This document shows, in pieces, positions 56,247 to 64,000 of a stretch of 64,000 nucleotides of DNA. The position numbers and the translations under genes are program-made. The first letter of the stretch is position 1, and each line of letters begins with the position of its first letter. The stretch spans positions 3,720,001 to 3,784,000 of the forward strand of contig NZ_SRRO01000001.1 in assembly GCF_004785795.1 (NCBI RefSeq). The letters run 5' to 3'. The notes under the pieces are model-generated. The model had not been told where the DNA came from. It ran no database searches and saw only the letters and a list, made by a program, of their open reading frames with translations. Source of the stretch: Nocardioides eburneiflavus (GTDB lineage: Bacteria > Actinomycetota > Actinomycetes > Propionibacteriales > Nocardioidaceae).

Positions 56247-56609
56247 GTGGGGGAGAAGAGCCGGCTGCGGCAGGCCCTCTCGAGGTGGGCCGACAGCTCC
56301 GAGGCGCACCAGCGAGACCTGCGTGAGTCGCACGCGACGTCGGAGGCAATGGCGATCGCCGAGGCCCCCGAGCGCGAGCACGTCGTCGTCAACGGCGTCC
56401 TCCGTACGGTGACCCTGCGCCCGCGCGGCGGCGTTCCCGCGCTCGAGGCCGAGCTCGACGACGGCTCGGGGGTGATCACGGTCGTGTGGCTCGGCCGTCG
56501 CCGGATCACCGGCGTCGACCCCGGCCGGTCCGTGACCGTTGCCGGTTGCATCGGCCGCCAGGGCGGCGTACCGATCATGTTCAACCCGCGCTACGAGCTG
56601 CGCCCGTGA
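56247..56609 (+). CDS. OB-fold nucleic-acid-binding-like protein
   Basis: 120 residues. The C-terminal ~75 residues form an OB fold (VNGVLRTVTLRPRGGVPALE; ELDDGSGVITVVWLGRRRI; VTVAGCIGRQGGVPIMFNP), as in the Rv2694c family. It may bind nucleic acid, but no target is known. Follows DUF3710 by 3 nt and overlaps the DUF3159 start (GTGA). Confidence 0.85.
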   Translation: MGEKSRLRQALSRWADSSEAHQRDLRESHATSEAMAIAEAPEREHVVVNGVLRTVTLRPRGGVPALEAELDDGSGVITVVWLGRRRITGVDPGRSVTVAGCIGRQGGVPIMFNPRYELRP

Positions 56610-57298
56610 CGAGCACGGACACCGTCGAGGCAGTGGTGCGCCAGCAGCTCTCCAAGGCGCTCGGCGGCCGTCGCGGCATGGCAGAGGCGGCGGTGCCCAC
56701 GATCCTGTTCACCGTCACGTGGCTGACGAGGCGCGACCTCGACCTCGCCCTGATGGTGAGCATCGGTGCGGCCCTCGTCCTGCTGGTCGTCCGCCTCGTG
56801 CAGCGCTCGACGGTGCAGTTCGTCGTCAACGCGCTCCTCGGCATCGGCATCGGCTGGTTCTTCGTCCAGCGCTCGGCCGCGTCCGGCGGCTCGGAGCAGG
56901 ACCAGGCGCTCGCCTACTTCCTGCCCGGCCTGCTCTACAACGGCGGGTACGCCGTGGTGCTGGCGTTCACCTGCCTCATCGGCTGGCCGCTGGTCGGGTT
57001 CATGGTCGGCAGCATCACCGGCGATGCGACCGCGTGGCACTCCGACAAGCAGATCGTGCGGCTCTGCAACCGGCTCACCTGGATGCTTGTCGCGCCGTGC
57101 GTCCTCCGGGTGATCATCCAGGCGCCGATCTGGCTGGCCGGCAGCTCGGGCTCGATGGACCCCGACGCCGCGGTCGCCGCACTCGGCGTGCTGAAGATCG
57201 TCCTCGGCTGGCCGCTCCAGCTCGCGGCGCTCGGCTCGATGGTCTGGCTGCTCTCGCGCAACAGGACCCCGGTCGAGCCGGACGCGTCGCCGGCCTGA
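56606..57298 (+). CDS. DUF3159 membrane protein
   Basis: 230 residues, about five or six membrane helices. Motifs RGMAEAAVPTILFTVTWL, FLPGLLYNGGYAVVLAF, GWPLVGFMVGSITGDATAW are typical of DUF3159 (equivalent of Rv2693c). GTG 56606 overlaps the OB gene stop. Converges on the TrkA pair with a 4-nt gap. Confidence 0.88.
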   Translation: MTSTDTVEAVVRQQLSKALGGRRGMAEAAVPTILFTVTWLTRRDLDLALMVSIGAALVLLVVRLVQRSTVQFVVNALLGIGIGWFFVQRSAASGGSEQDQALAYFLPGLLYNGGYAVVLAFTCLIGWPLVGFMVGSITGDATAWHSDKQIVRLCNRLTWMLVAPCVLRVIIQAPIWLAGSSGSMDPDAAVAALGVLKIVLGWPLQLAALGSMVWLLSRNRTPVEPDASPA

Positions 57299-57302
57299 TC
57301 CG

Positions 57303-57968
57303 TCAGGCGTGACCGGGGGAGAGCAGCTGCTCGAGCTCGTGCTCGACCTCGGCGGGCACCACGAACAGCAGCTCGTCGCCCGACTCGAGGGGCTGCTCGG
57401 CCTCGGGGGTGTAGACCTGCCCGTCGCGCAGGATCGTCACGAGCGCGCAGTTCTCGGGGAAGGGCACCAGTCCGGCCGGCGTGCCGACGTAGGGCGAGTC
57501 TGCCGACAGCGTGAGCTCGACCAGGTTGGCGTTGCCCTGTCGGAAGGTGAAGAGCCGGACGAGGTCACCGATCGAGACGGCCTCCTCGACGAGCGCCGAC
57601 ATGATGCGCGGCGTGGAGACGTTGACGTCGACACCCCACGCATCGGTGAACAGCCACTCGTTGTTCGGGTGGTTGACCCGCCCGACCGTGCGCGGGACGC
57701 CGAACTCCGTCTTCGCCAGCAGCGAGGTCACGAGGTTCGCCTTGTCGTCGCCGGTGGCGGCGATGACGACGTCGCACTTGCCGAGCTGGGCCTCCGCGAG
57801 GGAGGAGAGCTCACACGAGTCGGCGAGGAGCCACTCGGCGTTGGGCACGCGCTCGGGGCGGATCGAGGACGGGTTCTTGTCGATGAGGAGGACCTGGTGG
57901 CCGTTCTCGATCAGCTCGCGGGCGATCGAGCGGCCCACTGCTCCGGCTCCGGCGATGGCGACGCGCAT
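57303..57968 (-). CDS. TrkA-family potassium channel regulator (second copy)
   Basis: 221 residues: Rossmann NAD-binding domain (AIAGAGAVGRSIARELIENG) and a TrkA-C domain. Equivalent to mycobacterial CeoC (Rv2692). With the next gene it forms the gating ring of a Trk/Ktr-type K+ uptake system; no TrkH-like gene is in the window. GAAGGA ribosome-binding site before ATG 57968. Confidence 0.92.
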   Translation of the reverse strand: MRVAIAGAGAVGRSIARELIENGHQVLLIDKNPSSIRPERVPNAEWLLADSCELSSLAEAQLGKCDVVIAATGDDKANLVTSLLAKTEFGVPRTVGRVNHPNNEWLFTDAWGVDVNVSTPRIMSALVEEAVSIGDLVRLFTFRQGNANLVELTLSADSPYVGTPAGLVPFPENCALVTILRDGQVYTPEAEQPLESGDELLFVVPAEVEHELEQLLSPGHA

Positions 57969-57983
57969 GTCTCAGATGTTCCT

Positions 57984-58646
57984 TCAGTCGTCTTCGGGGC
58001 CGGCCTCGAGCACGGCGTACGCGTGGGCGGCGTTCTCCTCGCGGATCACGATGTGGAGCATGTCGCCCTCCTGGAGGACCGTCTCGCGGGTCGGCAGCAT
58101 GCCCTCGCCGAGCCGGTCGATCCACGCGATCCGGCTGCGCGACTGCATCTGGAACTCGACGGTCCGGTTGCCGATCCAGAGCTCGGGGATCGGGATGTGG
58201 TCGACGCGGATGGTCCCGGACGGGTCGCGGAAGTCGGGCTCCGCGCCGGCGGGCAGGATACGGCGCAGGACCTGGTCGGCGGTCCACTTCACGGTCGCCA
58301 CGGTCGTGATGCCGAGCCGCTGGTAGACCTCGGCGCGGCCCGGGTCGTAGATGCGGGCGACGACCTGCTGCAGGCCGAACGTCTCGCGGGCGACACGTGC
58401 GGCGATGATGTTGGAGTTGTCACCGCTGGAGACGGCTGCGAAGGCGTCCGCCCGCCGGATCCCGGCCTTCTCCAGCACTTGCTGGTCGAAGCCGTAGCCG
58501 GTGATCTTGTCGCCGTTGAACTCGGGGCCCAGGCGCCGGAAGGAGTCGGGCTCGCTGTCGATGACGGACACCGTGTGGTTGCGGTCCTCGAGGCTGCGGG
58601 CGAGCGTCGAACCGACGCGGCCACAGCCCATGATCACGACGTGCAC
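57984..58646 (-). CDS. TrkA-family potassium channel regulator (first copy)
   Basis: 220 residues: NAD-binding VVIMGCGRVGSTLARSLEDR, then a TrkA-C half. Equivalent to CeoB (Rv2691). GTG 58646 follows TACGGT by 6 nt. It lies 15 nt upstream of the second TrkA gene in one operon and is divergent from the APC permease. Confidence 0.92.
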   Translation of the reverse strand: MHVVIMGCGRVGSTLARSLEDRNHTVSVIDSEPDSFRRLGPEFNGDKITGYGFDQQVLEKAGIRRADAFAAVSSGDNSNIIAARVARETFGLQQVVARIYDPGRAEVYQRLGITTVATVKWTADQVLRRILPAGAEPDFRDPSGTIRVDHIPIPELWIGNRTVEFQMQSRSRIAWIDRLGEGMLPTRETVLQEGDMLHIVIREENAAHAYAVLEAGPEDD

Positions 58647-58652
58647 ACCGGA

Positions 58653-58658
58653 ACCGTA
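58653..58658 (-). promoter_or_regulatory. -10 element, leaderless, for the TrkA pair
   Basis: TACGGT on the minus strand, 6 nt before GTG 58646. Confidence 0.5.
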
Positions 58659-58688
58659 TCCCAGCGGGGATATCGGCCGCTGCGGGTC

Positions 58689-58694
58689 TAGGCT
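58689..58694 (+). promoter_or_regulatory. -10 element for the APC permease
   Basis: TAGGCT, 8 nt before GTG 58703. Confidence 0.45.
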
Positions 58695-58702
58695 TGCCGC
58701 CC

Positions 58703-60751
58703 GTGAGTGTCGGCGACGTGTCCAAGCGGATCCTGCTGGGCCGCAAGCTGAGGAGCAGCCAGCTGGGCGAGACCCTGCTGCCCAAGCGCATCGCGCTGCC
58801 GGTGTTCGCCAGCGACGCGCTGTCCTCGGTCGCGTACGCCCCGGACGAGGTCTTCATCATGCTGGCGGTCGCGGGCGCGTCGACCTACGTCTGGTCGTGG
58901 AAGATCGGCCTCGCCGTCGCCGTGGTCATGCTCACCGTGATCGCCAGCTACCGCCAGACCGTGCACGCCTATCCCTCCGGGGGCGGCGACTACGAGGTCG
59001 CCACCGTCAACCTCGGACGCAACGCAGGCGTGACGGTGGCCAGCGCCCTGCTGGTCGACTACGTCCTCACCGTGGCGGTGTCGATCTCGTCAGCGTCCCA
59101 GTACGCCGCTGGTGCGATCCCGCCGCTGATCGGCCACGAGGCGACGGTCGGCGTGGTCGCGGTGGCGGCGCTGATGGCGATGAACCTGCGCGGCGTACGT
59201 GAGTCCGGCGCGTTCTTCGCCGTGCCGACCTACCTGTTCATGGTGGCGATCCTCGGCATGTGCGTGTACGGCCTGCTGAGACTGCTTTCGGGGGACCTCC
59301 CCGACGCGGAGAGCGCGGACCTCCAGATCGTGCCCCAGCCCGGGTGGGAGGAGCCGCTCACCCAGATCGGCCTGATGTTCCTGCTCGCGCGGGCGTTCTC
59401 GTCGGGCTGTGCGGCGCTGACGGGCGTCGAGGCGATCAGCAATGGCGTGCCGGCGTTCCGCAAGCCCAAGAGCCGCAACGCCGCCACCACCTTGCTCCTG
59501 CTCGGCCTGATCGCCATCACGATGATGATGAGCGTCATCGTGCTCGCCAAGCAGATGACGATCCGCTACGTCGATCCCCATCACCTCGAGCAGCTGCGCA
59601 CGTCGAGCGGCGCGGTCCCCGAGGGCTACGAGCAGCACCCGGTGATATCGCAGATCGCCGCAGGCGTGTTCGACCACTTCTCGCCGGGCTTCTACTTCGT
59701 CGTCACGGTCACCGGCATCATCCTCGTCCTGGCGGCCAACACGGCCTTCAACGGCTTCCCGGTGCTCGGCTCGATCCTCGCCCAGGACGGCCTCGCGCCG
59801 CGCTCGTTGGGATCGCGCGGCGACCGCCTCGCCTACAGCAACGGCATCGTCTTCCTCGCTGCGATGTCCATGTTGCTGATCTGGGTCTTCGACGCCGAGA
59901 CGACCAAGCTCATCCAGCTCTACATCGTCGGCGTCTTCGTGTCCTTCAACCTCAGCCAGCTCGGCATGATCCGGCACTGGACGCGGCACCTGCGCACGGA
60001 GCGCGATCCCGCCGTGCGTCGGCGGATGATGCGGTCACGAGCGATCAACACGTTCGGCCTCGGGATGACTGCGGTCGTGCTGGTGATCGTGCTGATCACG
60101 AAGTTCCTCGCCGGCGCCTGGATCACCATCATCGCGATGGGTGTCTTCTTCGCCGTGATGCAGGCCATCGGACGCCACTACGCGCGCGTCGAGCTCGAGC
60201 TCGCGGCCGACGAGCAGGACAAGGTCATGCCGACCCGCGTCCACGCGATCGTCCTCGCCTCCAGGCTGCACAAGCCGACCCTGCGAGCGCTCGCCTTCGC
60301 CCGCGCCACCCGCCCCAACGTCCTCGAGGCCATCTACGTCAGCATCGACCCCCGCGCGACCAACCGCCTGCTCGAGGAGTGGGACGAGCGGCACCTCGAC
60401 ATCCCGCTCAAGGTGCTGCACTCGCCCTACCGCGAGGTCGTGCGCCCGATCGTCGAGTACACCCAGGAGATCCGGCGAGCCAGCCCGCGCGGTGTGGTCG
60501 CGGTCTACATCCCCGAGTACGTCGTAGGTCGCTGGTGGGAGCAGCTGCTCCACAACCAGACGGCGCTGCGGCTCAAGGGCCGCCTGCTGTTCACTCCGGG
60601 CGTGATGGTCATCTCCGTGCCCTACCAGCTCCGGTCGTCCCAGGTCGCCCAGGAGCGCGGCCGGCTCGACGACACCCGCGTCCACGCCGGTGACCTCCGC
60701 CGCGGCCGCGTGGGCAACCGCGAGACCGGCCGGCAGGTCGACGACGCATGA
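58703..60751 (+). CDS. APC-superfamily permease
   Basis: 682 residues, about 12 membrane helices followed by a ~180-residue cytoplasmic C-terminal domain. The core motifs (SDALSSVAYAPDEVF; YPSGGGDYEVA; TGVEAISNGVPAFRKPKSRN) place it with the amino-acid-polyamine superfamily. Its linkage to two TrkA genes, as in mycobacterial Rv2690c, hints at ion transport. A TTG at 58694 is also in frame; GTG 58703 is preferred. Confidence 0.88.
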   Translation: MSVGDVSKRILLGRKLRSSQLGETLLPKRIALPVFASDALSSVAYAPDEVFIMLAVAGASTYVWSWKIGLAVAVVMLTVIASYRQTVHAYPSGGGDYEVATVNLGRNAGVTVASALLVDYVLTVAVSISSASQYAAGAIPPLIGHEATVGVVAVAALMAMNLRGVRESGAFFAVPTYLFMVAILGMCVYGLLRLLSGDLPDAESADLQIVPQPGWEEPLTQIGLMFLLARAFSSGCAALTGVEAISNGVPAFRKPKSRNAATTLLLLGLIAITMMMSVIVLAKQMTIRYVDPHHLEQLRTSSGAVPEGYEQHPVISQIAAGVFDHFSPGFYFVVTVTGIILVLAANTAFNGFPVLGSILAQDGLAPRSLGSRGDRLAYSNGIVFLAAMSMLLIWVFDAETTKLIQLYIVGVFVSFNLSQLGMIRHWTRHLRTERDPAVRRRMMRSRAINTFGLGMTAVVLVIVLITKFLAGAWITIIAMGVFFAVMQAIGRHYARVELELAADEQDKVMPTRVHAIVLASRLHKPTLRALAFARATRPNVLEAIYVSIDPRATNRLLEEWDERHLDIPLKVLHSPYREVVRPIVEYTQEIRRASPRGVVAVYIPEYVVGRWWEQLLHNQTALRLKGRLLFTPGVMVISVPYQLRSSQVAQERGRLDDTRVHAGDLRRGRVGNRETGRQVDDA

Positions 60752-61959
60752 GCCGCACGAACCGGCCGCGTCGCGCCCGCGGCCGCTCCCGGGTGGGGGA
60801 GCACTTCGAGGTCGAGGTGGGACCCGTCGCCCACGGTGGCCACTGCGTCGCCCGCCTGCCCGAGCCGGCTTCGCGCGTCGTGTTCGTACGCCACGCGCTG
60901 CCCGGCGAACGGGTGCTCGTGCAGATCACCGAGGGCACCGAGGGTGACGGGTTCTGGCGTGGCGACGCCGTCCGGATCGACGCCCCGTCCGCCGATCGGG
61001 TGGCTCCTCCGTGCCCCGTGGCCGGACCTGGCCTGTGCGGCGGCTGCGACTTCCAGCACGTCGCCGTCCCGGCCCAGCGCGACCTGAAGACGTCCGTCGT
61101 GCGCGAGCAGCTGGTCCGGCTCGGCCGACTCCCTGCCGACTCGGAGGTGGTCACCGGCCTCCGCGTCGAGGCCGTCCCGGTCCCCGGCCGGGCGGACGAC
61201 GGCCTGCGCTGGCGCACCCGGCAGCGGTACGCCGTCCTCCCCGACGGGCGGCCCGCGATGCGTGCCCACCGCTCGCACGAGCTCGTCCCCCTCGACGACT
61301 GCCTCATCGCGGTCGACGAGGCGCGTCCACCGGTGTCGCTACCCGAGGGGGGAGCCCCGCGTCCCTCACGAGACCCCGTCACCCACATCGTCACCGCGGC
61401 CGGACAGGTCCACGACTTCACCGCCGCCGCCGACGGCTTCTGGCAGGTCCACCCCGACGCGCCGCGCGTGCTGGTCGAGGCCGTCCTCGACCTGTTGGCG
61501 CCGCGGCCGGGGGAGCGCGCGCTCGACCTCTACTCCGGGGTGGGCCTGTTCGCCCGCTTCGTCGGCGAGGCGACCGGCGCCCGGGTGGTCGCTGTCGAGG
61601 CCGAGCGCACGGCCTGCCAGCACGCCCGCGGCAACCTGTCGGCGCTCAAGGCCGCCGTCGTCGAGTGCGGCCCGACCGACCGGGTGCTGCGCACGGGCTA
61701 CGACGAGCCTTTCGACCTGGTCGTCCTCGACCCGCCTCGAGAGGGCGCGAAGCGGGCCGTGGTCGAGCAGGTCGTCGACCGTCGCCCCCGCGCCGTCGCG
61801 TACGTCGCCTGCGACCCCGCCGCCCTGGGCCGCGACGTCGCGATCTTCGCCGAGCACGACTACGAGCTCACCGCCATCCGCGCCTTCGACCTCTTCCCGA
61901 TGACGCACCACGTGGAGTGCGTCGCGCTGTTGACGAGAACCGGCCCCGGCGCGCGGTGA
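60748..61959 (+). CDS. TRAM-domain class I SAM-dependent RNA methyltransferase
   Basis: 403 residues. An N-terminal TRAM domain, then an iron-sulfur cysteine set C89, C97, C100 (LCGGCDFQH), the SAM motif LDLYSGVGLFA, VLDPPREG, and catalytic Cys355 in YVACDPAALGRD. This is the TrmA/RumA-like RNA uracil-C5 methyltransferase pattern; the target site is unknown. ATGA overlap with the permease. Confidence 0.92.
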   Translation: MSRTNRPRRARGRSRVGEHFEVEVGPVAHGGHCVARLPEPASRVVFVRHALPGERVLVQITEGTEGDGFWRGDAVRIDAPSADRVAPPCPVAGPGLCGGCDFQHVAVPAQRDLKTSVVREQLVRLGRLPADSEVVTGLRVEAVPVPGRADDGLRWRTRQRYAVLPDGRPAMRAHRSHELVPLDDCLIAVDEARPPVSLPEGGAPRPSRDPVTHIVTAAGQVHDFTAAADGFWQVHPDAPRVLVEAVLDLLAPRPGERALDLYSGVGLFARFVGEATGARVVAVEAERTACQHARGNLSALKAAVVECGPTDRVLRTGYDEPFDLVVLDPPREGAKRAVVEQVVDRRPRAVAYVACDPAALGRDVAIFAEHDYELTAIRAFDLFPMTHHVECVALLTRTGPGAR

Positions 61960-61967
61960 TCCCGAAC

Positions 61968-61973
61968 TAGAGT
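61968..61973 (+). promoter_or_regulatory. -10 element, leaderless, for the coiled-coil membrane protein
   Basis: TAGAGT, 7 nt before GTG 61981. Confidence 0.5.
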
Positions 61974-61980
61974 CGGGCGG

Positions 61981-63486
61981 GTGCGTCTCGTCTCGGCCGT
62001 CCTCGGGTTCCTTCTCAGGAAGCTCGGCGTGTTCGTTGCGGTCCTCGTCTCCCTGTTCCTCGGTCTCGTGCTGATGTCCTCGCTCGTCCCGGAGCTCCAG
62101 CGGGCGGAGGCGGAGCGTGATCGGCTGCGCGAGGTGTCGCAGGAGCGCAGGGCTCTGGAGAACGAGGTCGGGCAGCTTCGGAGCGCCTCTGAGGAGGCCC
62201 TCGTCGAGGAGGTCGCGTCGCTTGCAGCGGAGGCCGCCGAAGAGGCCGTCGAAGCACGCCAGCAGGTGTCCGAGGCGTCCAGGGAGGCGGAGCGGCGCCT
62301 GGACGAGCGGGACGAGGCCTGTGGAACCGTCGACAAGGTGATCGCGTGGGTCCTTCCGGGCAACGCGTGCAAGGCCGCAGAGGAGGCGTTGGAGAAGGCA
62401 GAAGAGCTGAAGGACACGGTCGACCGAGGTCTCGCCCGGGCGGAGGAGAGGGTCGTGGTGCTCTCGGACCCCGACCTGACCGCCGACGAGAAGCTCGATC
62501 GGCTCGGGGAGGACGACCTTCAGTCTGCAGCCACGAGGGACCTCGAGGTTGCGAAGGCGGAGCTTGCGCAGAAGCAGGCCGAGGAGAGGAGCCTGGAGGA
62601 GGCGCAGGGGTCGTGGGCAGGGCGCGTCGTCAACCTGTGGGCGCGGTCCTGGAAGTGGCTGGCCGGCATCGCGGTGCTGGTCGTCGTCATGCCGGGTGTC
62701 ATGCGGGTCGTCAGCTACTTCGTGCTGATGCCGCTCGTGAGCCGCTCGCAGAAACGGATTCGTCTGGCCGATGGCGTCGACGATACCGACGCCACGCTCA
62801 CGACCGGCCTCGCCGAACGTACGCTGACGGTCGAGCTCGGCCACGGCGAGGTGCTCTCGGCGCGCTCGGAGCACGTACGACCGGTCGAGGGGAAGAAGGC
62901 CCACGGCCGGCTGATCTACGACCCGTCCGCTCCGTTCGTGAGCTTCTCCGCCGGTCTCTACGGCCTGAGCCGGATCGCTGGTGACGAGAACGGCACCGTG
63001 GCGGTGCTGGCAACGCCCGAGGACCCCGACTCGTACCTGATGCGCATCGACATCACGGACCACCCCGGACTGGTGATGCACCCGCGGCACGTCGTGGGCG
63101 TCATCGGCGCGCCCGGCCTGCGGACCCGGTGGCGGTGGGGCATCCTGGCCCTGGCCAGGTGGCAGGTGCGCTACATCATGTTCGCCGGCACGGGCAGCCT
63201 GATCGTGCAGGGCAGTGGCGAGGTGAAGGCCGACAGCCCCCGATGCGGATCCCTGCGGATCGAGCAGCACCTGGTGATGGGCTTCGACTCGCGCCTCGTC
63301 CTGGGGGTCAACCGGACCGAGGTGTTCTGGCCTTACCTGTGGGGCCGCACACCGCTGGTCGACGACGAGTTCACCGGGGTCCACCCGTTCTTTTGGCAGA
63401 AGGCGAGCAACCAGGGGCCCAGCAACCCGGTCGCACGAGCGTTCAGCACCTTCTTCTCGGCGTTCGGCAAGCTGCTGGGCTTCTGA
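61981..63486 (+). CDS. coiled-coil membrane protein with AIM24-like C-terminal domain
   Basis: 501 residues. Helix 1 at ~12-35 in the membrane, a long Glu/Arg/Ala-rich coiled coil (~38-135 and 145-215), a second membrane helix near 222-245, then a beta-rich domain (about 265-475). The last part, with YIMFAGTGSLIVQGSGEV and RIEQHLVMGFDSRLVLG, resembles AIM24-family beta domains, by eye. Two Cys near 112-128 (ACGTVD; NACKAA) could bridge. No known function; recognition is tentative. Confidence 0.75.
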   Translation: MRLVSAVLGFLLRKLGVFVAVLVSLFLGLVLMSSLVPELQRAEAERDRLREVSQERRALENEVGQLRSASEEALVEEVASLAAEAAEEAVEARQQVSEASREAERRLDERDEACGTVDKVIAWVLPGNACKAAEEALEKAEELKDTVDRGLARAEERVVVLSDPDLTADEKLDRLGEDDLQSAATRDLEVAKAELAQKQAEERSLEEAQGSWAGRVVNLWARSWKWLAGIAVLVVVMPGVMRVVSYFVLMPLVSRSQKRIRLADGVDDTDATLTTGLAERTLTVELGHGEVLSARSEHVRPVEGKKAHGRLIYDPSAPFVSFSAGLYGLSRIAGDENGTVAVLATPEDPDSYLMRIDITDHPGLVMHPRHVVGVIGAPGLRTRWRWGILALARWQVRYIMFAGTGSLIVQGSGEVKADSPRCGSLRIEQHLVMGFDSRLVLGVNRTEVFWPYLWGRTPLVDDEFTGVHPFFWQKASNQGPSNPVARAFSTFFSAFGKLLGF

Positions 63487-63492
63487 GTCTGG

Positions 63493-63498
63493 CAGGGT
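63493..63498 (+). promoter_or_regulatory. -10-like element for the terminal hypothetical
   Basis: CAGGGT, 6 nt before ATG 63505. Confidence 0.4.
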
Positions 63499-63504
63499 GG
63501 CCCC

Positions 63505-63861
63505 ATGGCCAGCTACGCGGTCAACCCGGCTGCCGTCGCCCACGCTCGGCGGCTCATCGACGGCCGTCAGTACGTGCTCGACAGCGACTGGGGTGAGGTC
63601 CAGCCACGGGCCGACGCCGAGAACGCCTACCTCGAGCGGCACTCGTGGGAGGACTACGCCGCCTGGCACCTCGGCCTCACCGAAGGCGCCAACGAGGGCA
63701 CCAAGGCCCGCTACGCGTTCGTGTACGGCGACCTGCGGCGGGTGCACCGCAGCGGGCTCATCGCGTGCGTCTACCGGGCCGCGGAATGGCGGCACAAGGC
63801 GGTGGAGCTCGCCGCCCACGACCTGTTGCAGCGCCTCGACCAGATGGCCGGCATCGAGTAG
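63505..63861 (+). CDS. conserved hypothetical protein
   Basis: 118 residues, mostly helical, no membrane segment or signal. The motif GRQYVLDSDWGEVQPRADAENAYLERHSWEDYAAWHLGLTEG is typical of an actinobacterial family without assigned function. Codon bias matches neighbours. Confidence 0.75.
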   Translation: MASYAVNPAAVAHARRLIDGRQYVLDSDWGEVQPRADAENAYLERHSWEDYAAWHLGLTEGANEGTKARYAFVYGDLRRVHRSGLIACVYRAAEWRHKAVELAAHDLLQRLDQMAGIE

Positions 63862-63862
63862 G

Positions 63863-64000
63863 TCATACGAGAGCGGCCAGCGCAGCGAGCGCGGACTCCT
63901 GCTCGCTCGCGTCGACCACCGCCCACCCGTGGCCCGTGGCCAGGTCGAGCAGCTGCCGACGTCCCTCGAGCACCAGCTCGTCGCCGCCGCGCTCCTCGAT
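63863..64000 (-). CDS. partial gene, C-terminal 45 codons
   Basis: An open minus-strand frame enters at the window edge and ends at TGA 63863 (RRQLLDLATGHGWAVVDASEQESALAALAALV). It is clearly the C terminus of a gene whose main part lies outside the window. Product not identifiable. Confidence 0.55.
   Translation of the reverse strand: MEERGGDELVLEGRRQLLDLATGHGWAVVDASEQESALAALAALV

Overview
This 64 kb window is very GC-rich, compactly coded chromosomal DNA of an actinobacterium. The best fit is the Propionibacteriales/Nocardioides group, judged from family composition and gene order, with no database search. The core follows a conserved actinobacterial block. One part runs rpsA, coaE, a group-2 sigma factor and sigA, the paralogous type IIA topoisomerase genes (parE/parC type), the GNAT/acyl-CoA-synthetase fusion, sepH, ferrochelatase and an inositol-monophosphatase-type gene. 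The other runs DUF4193, DUF3093, dut, DUF3710, an OB-fold protein, DUF3159, a TrkA pair, an APC permease and a TRAM-domain RNA methyltransferase. From memory, the second part matches the mycobacterial Rv2689c-Rv2701c order closely.

Layout. 1-3.8 kb: end of a moxR-DUF58-TgpA operon whose transglutaminase-like domain has lost its catalytic residues. 3.8-7.3 kb: a methyltransferase and a large secreted Ig-like/TSP3-repeat protein broken by one extra base. 7.5-12.4 kb: a phosphotransferase, ribosomal protein S1, a patatin-like lipase and an acyl-CoA ligase. 12.4-15.9 kb: a GlxA-type regulator with a palindromic operator and a 52-residue divergent membrane protein, a multiply frameshifted relic, an aspartate aminotransferase, and a deletion scar joining an ABC-transporter tail to a MarR tail. 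15.9-31.5 kb: coaE, a NagZ-like lipoprotein, sigma factors, DNA polymerase IV, a GCS2 ligase, stress and repair genes, and secreted proteins. 31.7-40 kb: topoisomerase subunits flanking a beta-carbonic anhydrase and an lprG/p55-like lipoprotein-exporter pair. 40-52 kb: acetyltransferase fusion, phosphodiesterase, thymidine kinase, sulfurtransferase, sepH, heme and inositol-type genes. 52.6-63.9 kb: the DUF-rich block above, interrupted by a repeat-rich stretch carrying an HTH gene, and ending with an AIM24-like coiled-coil membrane protein.

Regulation. About two dozen genes have a TANNNT-like hexamer 6-8 nt before the start codon and no Shine-Dalgarno sequence, which is the layout of leaderless transcription. 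The two sigma-70 genes, the DUF3710 gene and a few others have clear ribosome-binding sites instead. Two intergenic sites match GGGAAT-N18-GTT exactly and face the group-2 sigma gene and the DUF4193 gene, suggesting a SigR/SigH-type thiol-stress input.

Decay and repeats. Three loci are frame-broken (surface protein, GNAT gene after parE, relic at 13.7-14.3 kb) and one is a deletion scar. Two intergenic hairpin repeat families (23.56-23.69 and 34.35-34.52 kb) and a repeat cluster at 53.9-54.1 kb lie in otherwise gene-free gaps. No tRNA, rRNA, CRISPR array, IS transposase or prophage was recognised.
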